A DNA stretch of 64,000 nt. Source: Microbacterium sp. (lineage in GTDB: Bacteria > Actinomycetota > Actinomycetes > Actinomycetales > Microbacteriaceae). Positions 16,248 to 24,580 of this stretch are shown here, in pieces; the first letter of the stretch is position 1, and every line of letters starts with the position of its first letter. Position numbers and translations under genes: made by a program. The notes beneath the pieces were generated by a model. It did no database searches and had not been told where the DNA came from. It worked only from the letters and a program-made list of their open reading frames with translations. Location of the stretch: positions 372,001-436,000 of the forward strand of contig JAITLK010000002.1 of NCBI GenBank assembly GCA_031277945.1, written 5' to 3'.

Positions 16248-16331
16248 TGCGCGAAGGGGGACTTGAACCCCCACGCCCTATCGGGCACTAGCACCTCAAG
16301 CTAGCGCGTCTACCTATTCCGCCACCCGCGC
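16248..16331 (-). tRNA. tRNA-Leu (anticodon GAG)
   Basis: 84 nt on the minus strand. The acceptor stem GCGCGGG pairs with TTCGCGC (two G-U pairs), discriminator A. The anticodon arm is CTAGC-TTGAGGT-GCTAG with anticodon GAG, a long variable arm (GCCCGATAGGGC) marks a class II tRNA, and the T arm is GGGGG-TTCAAGT-CCCCC. CCA is not encoded. The 3' end points toward the decayed island, the usual orientation for tRNA-targeted integration. Confidence 0.97.
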
Positions 16332-16455
16332 GTGATGTTGTGTTGTTCGTCTTCCCGTTCTGTTTCCAGCCCGTTCCGACAAGAGTCGACTTTAGCACGA
16401 CTGTTCGTGACGTCGCGAACACGGGGCGACCTCGGGCGTGCCGTACCGTGGAACC

Positions 16456-17751
16456 ATGGCCCAGGATGAGACTCCCGAGGTCGCGCGCATCGCCGCCGAT
16501 CTGATCCGATTCGACACCAGCAACTACGGCGAGGGGCGCGCGAACGGCGAGCGCGAAGCCGCGGAGTACGTGGTCGCCTACCTCGGTGCGCTGGGGTTGC
16601 AGACCGAGACGTACGAGTCGGCGCCCGGTCGCACGAGCGTGATGACCCGTATCGCGGGCCGTGATGCGTCCAAACCAGCGCTCGTGCTGCACGGACACCT
16701 CGATGTCGTACCCGCCGTCGCCGCGGACTGGAGCGTCGATCCGTTCGCCGGCGAGATCCGTGACGGGCTCCTGTGGGGTCGCGGCGCCGTCGACATGAAG
16801 GGCATGGACGCCATGATCCTCACCGCGGTCGCTGAGATCGTCCGCGCGGGGGAGAGGCCAGAACGAGACCTCATCGTGGTCTTCTTCGCCGATGAGGAGG
16901 CGGGTGGCGAGTTCGGGTCTGCTCGGGTCGTCGAAGAGCGCCCCGAGTGGTTCTCGGGCGCCACCGAGGCGATCAGCGAAGTGGGCGGGTACTCCGTCGA
17001 TGTGGCGGGGCGTCGGTCGTATCTGCTGCAGGTGGGGGAGAAGGCGCTCCTGTGGCTGCGCCTCAGCGCATCGGGAACGGCAGGGCACGGCAGCGGCTAT
17101 CACCGCGACAACGCGGTGACGAAGCTGGCCCGCGCAGTCGCACTGCTCGGTGAGCGGGACTGGCCCGTGGTCCTCACCGAAACCACCCGGGAGCTGGTCG
17201 CGCGGATCCGGGAGATCGCCGGGGCCGAGACCACTGATCCCGATGAACTCGCTGCCTTCGCCGGTGCTGCCCAGCGGTTCCTGCGATCGTCCTGGCGTAC
17301 CACCACGAATCCGACAGGTCTGACGGCGGGATACAAGCACAACGTCATCCCGGACCATGCTGAGGCGCTCATCGACGTGCGCGTCCTCCCGGGCACGGAG
17401 GAGAGCTTCCTCACGGAGCTGCGCGAGCTGCTGGGGGATGACATCACCGTTGAGACCATTGTTGGAGACGTGGGACTGGAGACGCCGTTCTCGGGAGATC
17501 TCGTCGAGGCGATGGTCGCGGTGCTCGGCCGGCACGACCCGGATGCGCCCGTGCTTCCGTACCTGCTCTCCGGCGGCACCGACAACAAGGCGCTGGGACG
17601 GCTCGGCATCACCGGGTACGGCTTCGCCCCGCTGCGCCTCCCCGCCGAGCTGGACTTCACCGGTATGTTCCATGGAGTCGATGAGCGAGTGCCCGTCGAG
17701 TCACTCGTGTTCGGTCAGCAGGTGCTGATCGACCTTCTGCGGAGCTACTGA
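16456..17751 (+). CDS. M20-family metallopeptidase (dipeptidase/deacylase type)
   Basis: A 431-residue cytosolic zinc amidohydrolase. Metal ligands and catalytic residues are visible: HGHLDVVP (His, catalytic Asp) near residue 80, WGRGAVDMKG near 115 (bridging Asp), FFADEEAGG near 145 (catalytic Glu-Glu) and the C-terminal GGTDNKALG segment. The insert between them is the dimerisation/lid domain. The start at 16456 is chosen because TACCGT ends 6 nt upstream (leaderless); a start at 16438 lacks support. It precedes uppP by 3 bp. It probably cleaves peptides or N-acyl amino acids; the exact substrate is unknown. Confidence 0.92.
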   Translation: MAQDETPEVARIAADLIRFDTSNYGEGRANGEREAAEYVVAYLGALGLQTETYESAPGRTSVMTRIAGRDASKPALVLHGHLDVVPAVAADWSVDPFAGEIRDGLLWGRGAVDMKGMDAMILTAVAEIVRAGERPERDLIVVFFADEEAGGEFGSARVVEERPEWFSGATEAISEVGGYSVDVAGRRSYLLQVGEKALLWLRLSASGTAGHGSGYHRDNAVTKLARAVALLGERDWPVVLTETTRELVARIREIAGAETTDPDELAAFAGAAQRFLRSSWRTTTNPTGLTAGYKHNVIPDHAEALIDVRVLPGTEESFLTELRELLGDDITVETIVGDVGLETPFSGDLVEAMVAVLGRHDPDAPVLPYLLSGGTDNKALGRLGITGYGFAPLRLPAELDFTGMFHGVDERVPVESLVFGQQVLIDLLRSY

Positions 17752-17754
17752 TTC

Positions 17755-18591
17755 ATGCACGTTGTTGAGGCGATCATCCTGGGCATCGTCCAGGGTCTCA
17801 CCGAGTTCCTACCCATCTCCTCCAGTGCGCACCTACGGGTGGTCGGGCTCATGCTCCCCGGTGGAGCCGACCCCGGCGCGACTTTCACCGCGGTCACCCA
17901 GCTCGGCACAGAGCTGGCCGTGATCATCTTCTTCTGGCGCACGATCGTGCGGATCATCTCGCGATGGGCGCAATCGCTCACGGGCAAGGTGGCCCGCAAC
18001 GATCCCGACGCCCGCATGGGCTGGCTGGTGATCATCGGCACCATTCCGATCGGCGTGATCGGCTTCCTCGCGCAGGAGCAGATCCGCGGGCCCTTCCGAA
18101 ACCTGTGGCTGGTGGCCGCCGTCCTCATCGTGTTCGGTCTGATCCTCGGCCTCGCGGACTATCTGGGTAAGAAGAACCGCCAACTTCAGGACCTGACCTA
18201 CCCGAGTGGTCTCGCGTTCGGTCTTGCCCAGGTGCTCGCCCTCATCCCCGGCGTCTCCCGCTCCGGAGCCACGACCACGATGGGACTCGCGCTCGGCTTC
18301 TCCCGCACCGCAGCGGCCGAGTACTCCTTCTTGCTGGCTATCCCGGCCGTCTTCGGCTCGGGGCTTTACGAGCTGTACAAGAGCTTCGATGAGACCGGCC
18401 AGACGTACTCGATGGGCGATACGGCCATTGCGACCGTGGTGGCCTTCGTGGTCGGCATCCTCGTGATCAAGTACCTGATGCAGTACCTCAAGAAGGGCAG
18501 CTTCCTGCCGTTCGTGATCTACCGCGTCGTGCTCGGCGTGGTGCTCATGATCCTCCTCGGACTCGGTGTGATCCCGGCGATCTCCGCCTGA
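17755..18591 (+). CDS. uppP: Undecaprenyl-diphosphatase (UppP/BacA)
   Basis: A 278-residue polytopic membrane enzyme that dephosphorylates undecaprenyl pyrophosphate to recycle the lipid carrier for cell-wall synthesis, and confers bacitracin tolerance when abundant. Both signature regions are present: [19 protein letters not shown] near residue 10 (with the catalytic Glu and the SSSxH motif) and [20 protein letters not shown] near residue 165 (PGxSRSG motif). Length matches the family. It follows the M20 peptidase gene by 3 bp and is probably co-transcribed with it. It ends at the strong hairpin 18603-18639. Confidence 0.97.
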   Translation: MHVVEAIILGIVQGLTEFLPISSSAHLRVVGLMLPGGADPGATFTAVTQLGTELAVIIFFWRTIVRIISRWAQSLTGKVARNDPDARMGWLVIIGTIPIGVIGFLAQEQIRGPFRNLWLVAAVLIVFGLILGLADYLGKKNRQLQDLTYPSGLAFGLAQVLALIPGVSRSGATTTMGLALGFSRTAAAEYSFLLAIPAVFGSGLYELYKSFDETGQTYSMGDTAIATVVAFVVGILVIKYLMQYLKKGSFLPFVIYRVVLGVVLMILLGLGVIPAISA

Positions 18592-18602
18592 TCTTGGTGC
18601 CT

Positions 18603-18639
18603 CGATGGCCCGCGGCGTCACGGACGCTGCGGGCCATCG
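18603..18639. terminator. Bidirectional hairpin at convergent uppP / PAC2 ends
   Basis: CGATGGCCCGC (18603-18613) pairs with GCGGGCCATCG (18629-18639), and pairing continues inside (GGCGTC with GACGCT, one wobble) to an ACG loop, about 17 bp. It overlaps the last codons and stop of the minus-strand PAC2 gene and lies 12 bp after the uppP stop. Confidence 0.7.
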
Positions 18640-19478
18640 CCGTCTCGTCGGAGATATCGCTCGAACTCGCGGGCGAGCGCATCGCCCGTGGCATCGGGGG
18701 AGTCCCACTCGTCCCGGGCGCGCTCCAGCTCGCTCACATAGGCCGCAAGTTCCTCGTCCTCGGCGACCGCGGCGTCCACGGCAGCCTCCCACCGACGTCC
18801 CTCTGCCTCGAGGGTGCCGGGCGACGGCTGGGTTCCGGTGAGCTCTCCGACGGCGGAGATGAGAGCGAGAGCCCCCAGGGGACTGGGCCCCTGTCCGGCG
18901 GTGTAGTGCGGCAGGCTCGCCCAGAGGCTGAGTCCAGGAACGCCCACACCCTCCATCGCCAGCGACAGCACCGAGAGGATGCCCACCGGACCCTCGTACT
19001 GCGAACGTTCGAAGCCCGATTCACCACGGATGTCGGCGTTATCGCTGGAGGCGTGTACCGGGACCTTCCGTGTGTGCGGGACATCGGACATCATGCCACC
19101 GAGCGTCACGAACCCGGTGACGTCCGCGGCGAGGGCCTGATCGACGATCTCCGAAGCGAATCCCTGCCACGCGCGGGCCGGCTCCGTGCCGGACAGCAGC
19201 CACACCTCGGGTGTGCCGGCACCCACCGGTCGCCACAATGACGCCCCCGGCCAGGTGAGGGTGCGCTCACCGGTGGCGCCGTACGCGATGGCGGGACGGG
19301 TGTACTGGTAGTCGAAGTAGAGCTCGGGATCCACCGACCAGACCTTCTCGTACGAGCCGGTTTCGCGCAGCGCCGTGAGCGCACTCGTCGCCGCTTCGCC
19401 CGCATCGTTCCAGCCGTCGAACGCGGCGACGAGGATCCGTGATCCGAGCCCGCGGAGCGGGCCATGCCTGTTCGTCAT
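18618..19478 (-). CDS. PAC2-family (proteasome assembly chaperone-like) protein
   Basis: A 286-residue cytosolic protein of the PAC2 family. The N-terminal ILVAAFDGWNDAGEAATSAL is the family signature, and the central SDVPHTRKVPVHASSDN is also characteristic of the actinobacterial branch. In archaea and eukaryotes relatives help assemble the proteasome; the bacterial role is unproven. The C-terminal part is acidic and helical. AGCTTA (TAAGCT on the coding strand) ends 6 nt from the ATG, so the transcript is probably leaderless. It is divergent from the HAD phosphatase gene. Confidence 0.85.
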   Translation of the reverse strand: MTNRHGPLRGLGSRILVAAFDGWNDAGEAATSALTALRETGSYEKVWSVDPELYFDYQYTRPAIAYGATGERTLTWPGASLWRPVGAGTPEVWLLSGTEPARAWQGFASEIVDQALAADVTGFVTLGGMMSDVPHTRKVPVHASSDNADIRGESGFERSQYEGPVGILSVLSLAMEGVGVPGLSLWASLPHYTAGQGPSPLGALALISAVGELTGTQPSPGTLEAEGRRWEAAVDAAVAEDEELAAYVSELERARDEWDSPDATGDALAREFERYLRRDGDGPQRP

Positions 19479-19484
19479 CGCTCC

Positions 19485-19528
19485 AGCTTAGGCAGGTGCC
19501 GGGTGGGCGGGGCGGCAACGGTTAGGCT
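19485..19528. promoter_or_regulatory. Divergent pair of leaderless -10 elements
   Basis: TAAGCT on the minus strand (19485-19490) and TAGGCT on the plus strand (19523-19528) each end exactly 6 nt from a start codon (19478 and 19535). The two promoters therefore start transcription at the start codons of the PAC2 and HAD genes. Confidence 0.65.
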
Positions 19529-19534
19529 GGTGCA

Positions 19535-20203
19535 GTGATTGCGCCCTCTCTCTCCGCTGTGCTCTGGGATATGGACGGAACCATCGTCGACACCGAACCG
19601 CTCTGGATGGCGGCGGAGACGGCGCTGGTGGGATCGTTCGGGGGACGATGGGACCACGAGCAAGCGCTCCAGCTGGTCGGCATGGGTCTGGACACATCAG
19701 CTCGTATCCTCCAGGACGCCGGTGTGCGCATGTCCGAGGGCGCGATCATCGATCACCTCACCGACGCGGTGATGGCACAGCTCGGCGAGGGGAACGTGGT
19801 GTTCCGTCCCGGCGCTCGCGAGCTGCTCGCGGCGAACCGCGCCGCTGGGCTGCGCAATGCACTGGTCACGATGTCTCACCGGCGCATGGCGCTCGTGGTC
19901 GCTGGCCTCCTTCCCGATGAGACCTTCGAGCTGGTGGTGGGGGGAGACGAGGTCGCTCGTCCCAAGCCGTTCCCAGACCCGTACCTGCAGGCGGCCGAAG
20001 CTCTCGGCATCAGCCCCGATCAGGCCGTCGTGATCGAGGACTCCCCGGGCGGAACACGCTCAGGCGTCGCTGCGGGGATCGCCACGATCGGCGTCCCCCA
20101 CATGGTTCCCCTGGAGGGGCTGGGTGCCACCGTGCTCTGGCCCACTCTCGCTGACCGCACCCCGGATGACCTCCGTGGTGTGCACGAAAGGTTCACCCGA
20201 TGA
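19535..20203 (+). CDS. HAD-superfamily phosphatase (beta-phosphoglucomutase-like)
   Basis: A 222-residue haloacid-dehalogenase-type hydrolase. Motif I is WDMDGTIVDTEPLW near residue 10 with the nucleophilic Asp. The cap is the small helical type. Motif III/IV appear as KPFPDPYL and VIEDSPGGTRSGVAAG near residue 165, as in beta-phosphoglucomutase and phosphoglycolate phosphatase relatives. The GTG start at 19535 is supported by the -10 element 6 nt upstream. The stop overlaps the trmI start by 4 bp. In several actinobacteria a HAD gene sits at this position before trmI; the substrate is unknown. Confidence 0.9.
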   Translation: MIAPSLSAVLWDMDGTIVDTEPLWMAAETALVGSFGGRWDHEQALQLVGMGLDTSARILQDAGVRMSEGAIIDHLTDAVMAQLGEGNVVFRPGARELLAANRAAGLRNALVTMSHRRMALVVAGLLPDETFELVVGGDEVARPKPFPDPYLQAAEALGISPDQAVVIEDSPGGTRSGVAAGIATIGVPHMVPLEGLGATVLWPTLADRTPDDLRGVHERFTR

Positions 20204-21201
20204 CTTCCGCACGCCCCACCGGCCCGTTCCGCCTCGGCGACCGGGTGCAGCTCACCGGTCCGAAGAACCGGATGCACACGATCACCCTCAAGGAGGGCGG
20301 CGAGCTGCACACCCACCACGGCGTGCTCGCGCACCGGGACCTGATCGACCTGCCCGACGGCTCCGTCGTGCTGAACAGCAACGGACACGAGTACCTGGCA
20401 CTGCGCCCGCTGCTGCGCGACTTCGTGATGTCGATGCCCCGCGGCGCGGCCATCGTCTACCCCAAGGACTCGGCACAGATCGTGTCGCAGGCGGACATCT
20501 TCCCGGGTGCCGTGGTGGTGGAGGCGGGTGTCGGATCCGGCGCACTCTCCCTGTCGCTGCTCCGCGCGATCGGTCCGGAGGGGCGCCTGTACTCGTTCGA
20601 GCGCCGCGAGGAGTTCGCCGATGTCGCACGGGCGAACGGAGAGACCTTCTTCGGCGAGGTTCCGGAGAACTGGTCGATCATTCTCGGAGACCTCGCTGAG
20701 GCACTGCCGGAGACCGTGCCCTCAGGCACCGTAGACCGCGTGGTGCTCGACATGCTGGCGCCCTGGGACTGCATGGACGCCGTAGCCGAGGCGCTCGCGC
20801 CCGGGGGAGTCGTCATCTGCTACGTCGCGACGGCGACGCAGCTGTCGCGCGTGGCCGAGTACATCCGCGGCATGGGCGTCTTCACCGATCCGGAGGCCAG
20901 CGAGACGATGGTTCGTGGGTGGCACGTCGAAGGTCTTGCCGTGCGCCCGGATCACCGCATGATCGCTCACACGGGATTCCTGCTCACGGCGCGCCGCCTG
21001 GCCCCCGGTACGGTCGCACCCGAGGTACGTCGCCGTGCGTCCAAGTCGAGTTACTCCGACGAGGACGTCGAGCTCTGGACGCCGGGCGCGGTGGGAGACC
21101 GCTCCATCACCGACAAGAATCTCCGCAAGCGCGTGCGCGAAGCGGAGAAGGGTGCAGCCGGAGCGCGTATCGCACGCGGCGACACGTCCGGCGAAGCCTG
21201 A
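20200..21201 (+). CDS. trmI: tRNA (adenine(58)-N1)-methyltransferase TrmI
   Basis: A 333-residue class I SAM methyltransferase that makes m1A58 in the T loop of tRNAs. The N-terminal beta-domain (GDRVQLTGPKNRMHTITLKE) and the PRGAAIVYPKDSAQI segment are typical of TrmI. The SAM-binding motif is VVEAGVGSGALSLSLL near residue 107, and the motif IV region VVLDMLAPWD lies near 182. A charged C-terminal tail of about 45 residues extends past the catalytic domain. It overlaps the HAD gene by 4 bp, and the lipoprotein gene follows by 18 bp. Confidence 0.95.
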   Translation: MTSARPTGPFRLGDRVQLTGPKNRMHTITLKEGGELHTHHGVLAHRDLIDLPDGSVVLNSNGHEYLALRPLLRDFVMSMPRGAAIVYPKDSAQIVSQADIFPGAVVVEAGVGSGALSLSLLRAIGPEGRLYSFERREEFADVARANGETFFGEVPENWSIILGDLAEALPETVPSGTVDRVVLDMLAPWDCMDAVAEALAPGGVVICYVATATQLSRVAEYIRGMGVFTDPEASETMVRGWHVEGLAVRPDHRMIAHTGFLLTARRLAPGTVAPEVRRRASKSSYSDEDVELWTPGAVGDRSITDKNLRKRVREAEKGAAGARIARGDTSGEA

Positions 21202-21219
21202 ACGGGATCGTAGACTGAC

Positions 21220-22176
21220 ATGGTGCGCAAGATCTCTGCCGTCATCCCCGTCGTCGCTCTGACCGCTGTCGCCCTCGTCGGCTGCGCCCCCGCAGCGGGC
21301 ACGGCCAACTCGTTCGGCTGCACGCCGCTCGCCGCGTCCGGTCCGATCGCAGACGCGGTCTCTGTGACCGGCGATTTCGGGGTGGAGCCCACGATCGAGG
21401 CGCCCAGCGCCATGAACGTCACCGCTCAGGAGCGCGACATCGTCATCGCCGGTGACGGTCCGCAGATCGTGTCGGCGAATCAGGTCGTGAGCTTCAGCTA
21501 CTCCCTGGTGCGCACGAGTGACGGCGCTTCCGCGCCGGCTCAGCCGGTGGGCCCCGCGGTGGTGTCTCAGTTGTCGCAGGTTGTGCCGACCCTCGACCAG
21601 CAGCTGATGTGCGCTCGCCAGGGTGATCGCATCCTCGCGACGCTGCCGGCCAACGCGCTCGACCCGGCGGTCGCCGCCCAGAACGGTCTGGGCGCGAACG
21701 AGGGCTACCTCATGGCCATCGACGTCACAGAGGTGCTTCCAGACCGCCCCGAGGGCACCGACGTTTTCAACGGTGCGTGGGGTCTGCCATCCGTCGTGCG
21801 CGCGCCCGACGGTCGCTCCGGTGTCATCGTGCCCGACGGCAAGGCACCGAAGGACACCGCCGTGGAGACGCTGGTGCGTGGTGACGGTGCCGCGCTCACG
21901 GCCGACGACGCGGCCATCCTCAACGTTCTCGGGGTCAGCTGGTCCGGCAAGACCCAGTTCCGCTCATCCATCGATGACGGCACGCCCACGGTATCCTCTG
22001 CAGGCGATCTGCCGAAGGCCGTGGCTGACGCCCTGGTCGGCGCTACCGTCGGATCGCAGATCATGGTCGTCGTGCCGGCTGACGCCGCGGCGGGAGACTC
22101 CGCCGACGCCAAGGCGCCGAAGGACACCGCACTGATCTATGTGGTCGACATCCTCGGCACCCTGCCTGCTTCCTGA
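21220..22176 (+). CDS. FKBP-type peptidyl-prolyl isomerase-like lipoprotein
   Basis: A 318-residue exported lipoprotein. The signal ends in a lipobox LVGC with Cys at about residue 22. The mature part has two FKBP-like modules: VSFSYSLVRTSDG with ATLPANALDP, and a second in the C-terminal third ending VVVPADAAAGDS / LIYVVDILG. Catalytic aromatic residues of FKBPs are only partly conserved, so isomerase activity is uncertain. TAGACT at 21211-21216 ends 6 nt before GTG 21223, so initiation at that GTG, one codon inside, is possible. Such lipoproteins recur next to pafBC in Microbacteriaceae. Probable role: folding of exported proteins. Confidence 0.8.
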   Translation: MVRKISAVIPVVALTAVALVGCAPAAGTANSFGCTPLAASGPIADAVSVTGDFGVEPTIEAPSAMNVTAQERDIVIAGDGPQIVSANQVVSFSYSLVRTSDGASAPAQPVGPAVVSQLSQVVPTLDQQLMCARQGDRILATLPANALDPAVAAQNGLGANEGYLMAIDVTEVLPDRPEGTDVFNGAWGLPSVVRAPDGRSGVIVPDGKAPKDTAVETLVRGDGAALTADDAAILNVLGVSWSGKTQFRSSIDDGTPTVSSAGDLPKAVADALVGATVGSQIMVVVPADAAAGDSADAKAPKDTALIYVVDILGTLPAS

Positions 22177-22237
22177 TCCGCGGCGAGCGCTGACGCGCCT
22201 CCCGCCCCGACGCCTGTGGCGCCCATAGGATGTTGAG

Positions 22238-23221
22238 GTGGCTGAGAAGATTCCCCCGGAGGAGCGGTTGACGAACCTCGTCGTCGCTCTCATGGCAACC
22301 GAGATCGGCCTGACGAAACAGCAGATCCTGGAGTCCGTGTCGGGCTATCGGCAGCGGTACGAGCAGGGTGGCGTCACCGCCGCTCTGGAGAAGATGTTCG
22401 AACGCGACAAGGACGATCTGCGTGCGCTCGGCATCCCGATCGAGACCCTCGGCGACCTGGCGGACCCCAACGACCTGCGCGAGGCGCGGTACCGCGTTCC
22501 GCAGGCCGAGTACGACCTTCCCGGCGACATCACGTTCTCACCGGCCGAACTGGCGGTGCTCAGCCTCGCCGGTACCGTCTGGCGCGACGGCTCCTTCTCG
22601 CAGGATGCGCGTTCGGGTCTGCGCAAGATCCGCGCGCTCGGTATCGATGTCGATGAGCCGATCATCGGCTTCGCGCCGCGGCTGGACCTCACCGCTCCCG
22701 CCTTCACACCGCTACAACAGGCCATCGAGAACGCGGAAGTCGTCAGCTTCAGCTACCTGAAGCCCGGGGACGCTGCCGCGCGGCTGCGGCGTATGAAGCC
22801 TCTCGCCCTCATCGACGCCGAAAACCGGTGGCACGTGTACGGCATCGATGCAGACCTCGAGGAGGAGCGGACGTTCCTGCTCTCACGGATCGTGAGTGAG
22901 GTGACCCCGACCGGCGAGCACTTCGATGCCGGGCTCCGAGCCGGCGCGGGGGAGCGGGGATTGGCAGGTCTCCGCGAGGTACTGGAGCGCAACGTCGCTC
23001 ATCTCGAGGTGAACCCGGGCACCGAGGCCGCACTCCGCCTCAGCCGGAGGTCTCGTCCGGCAGCGCGGGGGATCGAGGTGCCGTACCTGGACGAGTCCAT
23101 CTTCGCGGACGAGCTCGCATCCTACGGACCAGAAGTGCGGGTCATCGAGCCCGAGCGGCTCCGCGACGCCGTGATCACGCGGCTGCGCGCGGTGCTGGAA
23201 CTGCACGAGGGGAGGAGCTGA
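22238..23221 (+). CDS. pafB: WYL-domain transcriptional activator PafB
   Basis: A 327-residue regulator with an N-terminal winged HTH (ERLTNLVVALMATEIGLTKQ, residues 6-25) and a central WYL domain (AIENAEVVSFSYLKPGD near residue 160), then a WCX extension. In mycobacteria PafB and PafC form a heterodimer that activates the LexA-independent DNA-damage regulon. The GTG start is 6 nt after TAGGAT (22226-22231), so the message is probably leaderless. It overlaps pafC by one base. Confidence 0.93.
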   Translation: MAEKIPPEERLTNLVVALMATEIGLTKQQILESVSGYRQRYEQGGVTAALEKMFERDKDDLRALGIPIETLGDLADPNDLREARYRVPQAEYDLPGDITFSPAELAVLSLAGTVWRDGSFSQDARSGLRKIRALGIDVDEPIIGFAPRLDLTAPAFTPLQQAIENAEVVSFSYLKPGDAAARLRRMKPLALIDAENRWHVYGIDADLEEERTFLLSRIVSEVTPTGEHFDAGLRAGAGERGLAGLREVLERNVAHLEVNPGTEAALRLSRRSRPAARGIEVPYLDESIFADELASYGPEVRVIEPERLRDAVITRLRAVLELHEGRS

Positions 23222-24210
23222 TGGCCCGTCGCGCACAGCCCTTGCTCGCACCCGACCGCGTGAAGCTCTATCTCTCCCTCGTGCCGTATCTGGCAGAGCG
23301 CGGGCAGGTGACGGTCACGGAGGCGGCCGCCGACTTCGACGTGAGCCCGGAGGACATGCGCCGCATGGTGCAGAAACTCACGGTCATCGGACTCCCCGGC
23401 GAAGACGGATACTGGCAGCTGGACCAGGATCTCTTCAACATCAACTGGGACCTGCTGGACGGCGAGGACGTCATCGAGCTGACCAACACGGTCGCGCTGC
23501 GCCGGGTGCCGCGGTTCACCGCCCGGGAGGCCGCAGCATTGCTGTCGGGTCTGCGGCTGGCCCGCGAGGTCCCAGGAATGGACGACGACGGGGTCGTCAC
23601 CGGTCTCATCGAGAAGCTCTCCCGCGGTGCGTCCGCCGCTCCAGCCGATGTGATCGTCGCACCGTCGACCACCGACGATGTGCGGCGCGTCGTCGCCGAG
23701 GCGCTGCGTACCCACCATGCGATCCAGTTCACCTACCGCGCCCCGGATGCCGAACCGCTCGTGCGCACGGTCGACCCCGTCAAGGTGCATATGACCAGTG
23801 GCGAGTGGTACCTCCAGGGCTGGTGCCACCTCCGTCGTGCCATGCGCACCTTCCACCTGGCCCGCGCGAGCGATCCGGTGCTGCTGGAGCGCGCAGCCGA
23901 GCACGGTGCTGAGCACGCCAGCGAGCTGTTCGGCGGCATGAACACGCCTGCGTCCCCGGCTCCCGAAGATGTGGCAGCCACGATCCGCTTCGCCACGGAC
24001 ACCGCCCCGCTGGTGGGCGACTACCTCTCCCGCGCGGAGGCCTCCAGCGAATCGGGCGTCACCACGGCACGCGTCAACGTCGGAGACCCGCGTTCGCTGA
24101 AGCGCCTTGCGGCGCGACGAGGCGGTGCGGTGGAGGTGGTCGCTCCGCCCGCGGCCCGCGCTGCGACGGCGGATTGGGCGCGCGCCGCACTCGATCAATA
24201 CGCGATCTAG
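23221..24210 (+). CDS. pafC: WYL-domain transcriptional activator PafC
   Basis: A 329-residue partner of PafB with the same layout: N-terminal winged HTH (VKLYLSLVPYLAERGQVTVT), WYL domain (ALRTHHAIQFTYRAPDAEPL near 165) and C-terminal WCX region. It starts one base before the end of pafB (TGATG), the coupling expected for subunits made in equal amounts. It is followed by tatA after 82 bp that contain a separate promoter-like TAGACT and ribosome site. Confidence 0.93.
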   Translation: MARRAQPLLAPDRVKLYLSLVPYLAERGQVTVTEAAADFDVSPEDMRRMVQKLTVIGLPGEDGYWQLDQDLFNINWDLLDGEDVIELTNTVALRRVPRFTAREAAALLSGLRLAREVPGMDDDGVVTGLIEKLSRGASAAPADVIVAPSTTDDVRRVVAEALRTHHAIQFTYRAPDAEPLVRTVDPVKVHMTSGEWYLQGWCHLRRAMRTFHLARASDPVLLERAAEHGAEHASELFGGMNTPASPAPEDVAATIRFATDTAPLVGDYLSRAEASSESGVTTARVNVGDPRSLKRLAARRGGAVEVVAPPAARAATADWARAALDQYAI

Positions 24211-24292
24211 TTCCTTTCCATCTGCCCGGTCCGGGCATGTCGGCGAGGATGCGGGTTAGACTGCACACAGACTTCACGAACGGAGACCACAC

Positions 24293-24574
24293 ATGCTCGG
24301 TAACCTCACCGGATGGCACCTGCTGCTTGTTCTCGCCGTCATCCTGCTGCTGTTCGGAGCTGCCAAGCTTCCCGCGCTCGCCAAGAGCATGGGTCAGTCG
24401 GCGCGTGCATTCAAGGGCGAAATGAACGCGATGAAGGAAGACGACGCGCAGCGCGCAGCCTCCCAGACCGACACCCCGGCACCGAACGCCACCCCCGGAG
24501 CCACGCTGAACGGCGTCTCCGACGGCACTGTCATCAACGGAACGGCTGCGAAGCCCACCGATCCCGCGGCCTGA
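24293..24574 (+). CDS. tatA: Twin-arginine translocase subunit TatA
   Basis: A 93-residue Tat pore subunit: one N-terminal transmembrane helix (WHLLLVLAVILLLFGAAKLP), a short hinge, an amphipathic helix (ALAKSMGQSARAFKGEM) and an acidic, low-complexity tail. FG at the end of the helix and the following KLP are conserved in TatA. It is followed 6 bp later by tatC, with no tatB in between, as usual for actinobacteria where tatB is elsewhere. CGGAGACC upstream of ATG serves as ribosome site. Confidence 0.96.
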   Translation: MLGNLTGWHLLLVLAVILLLFGAAKLPALAKSMGQSARAFKGEMNAMKEDDAQRAASQTDTPAPNATPGATLNGVSDGTVINGTAAKPTDPAA

Positions 24575-24580
24575 CGCCCT

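Noticed and set aside
8975..16248. CRISPR array, toxin-antitoxin pair or defence cassette in the island
   Set aside because: No regularly spaced repeats. The HicB-like protein has no toxin partner, and the helicase-associated protein lacks a helicase core. No nuclease or recognisable defence domain is present.
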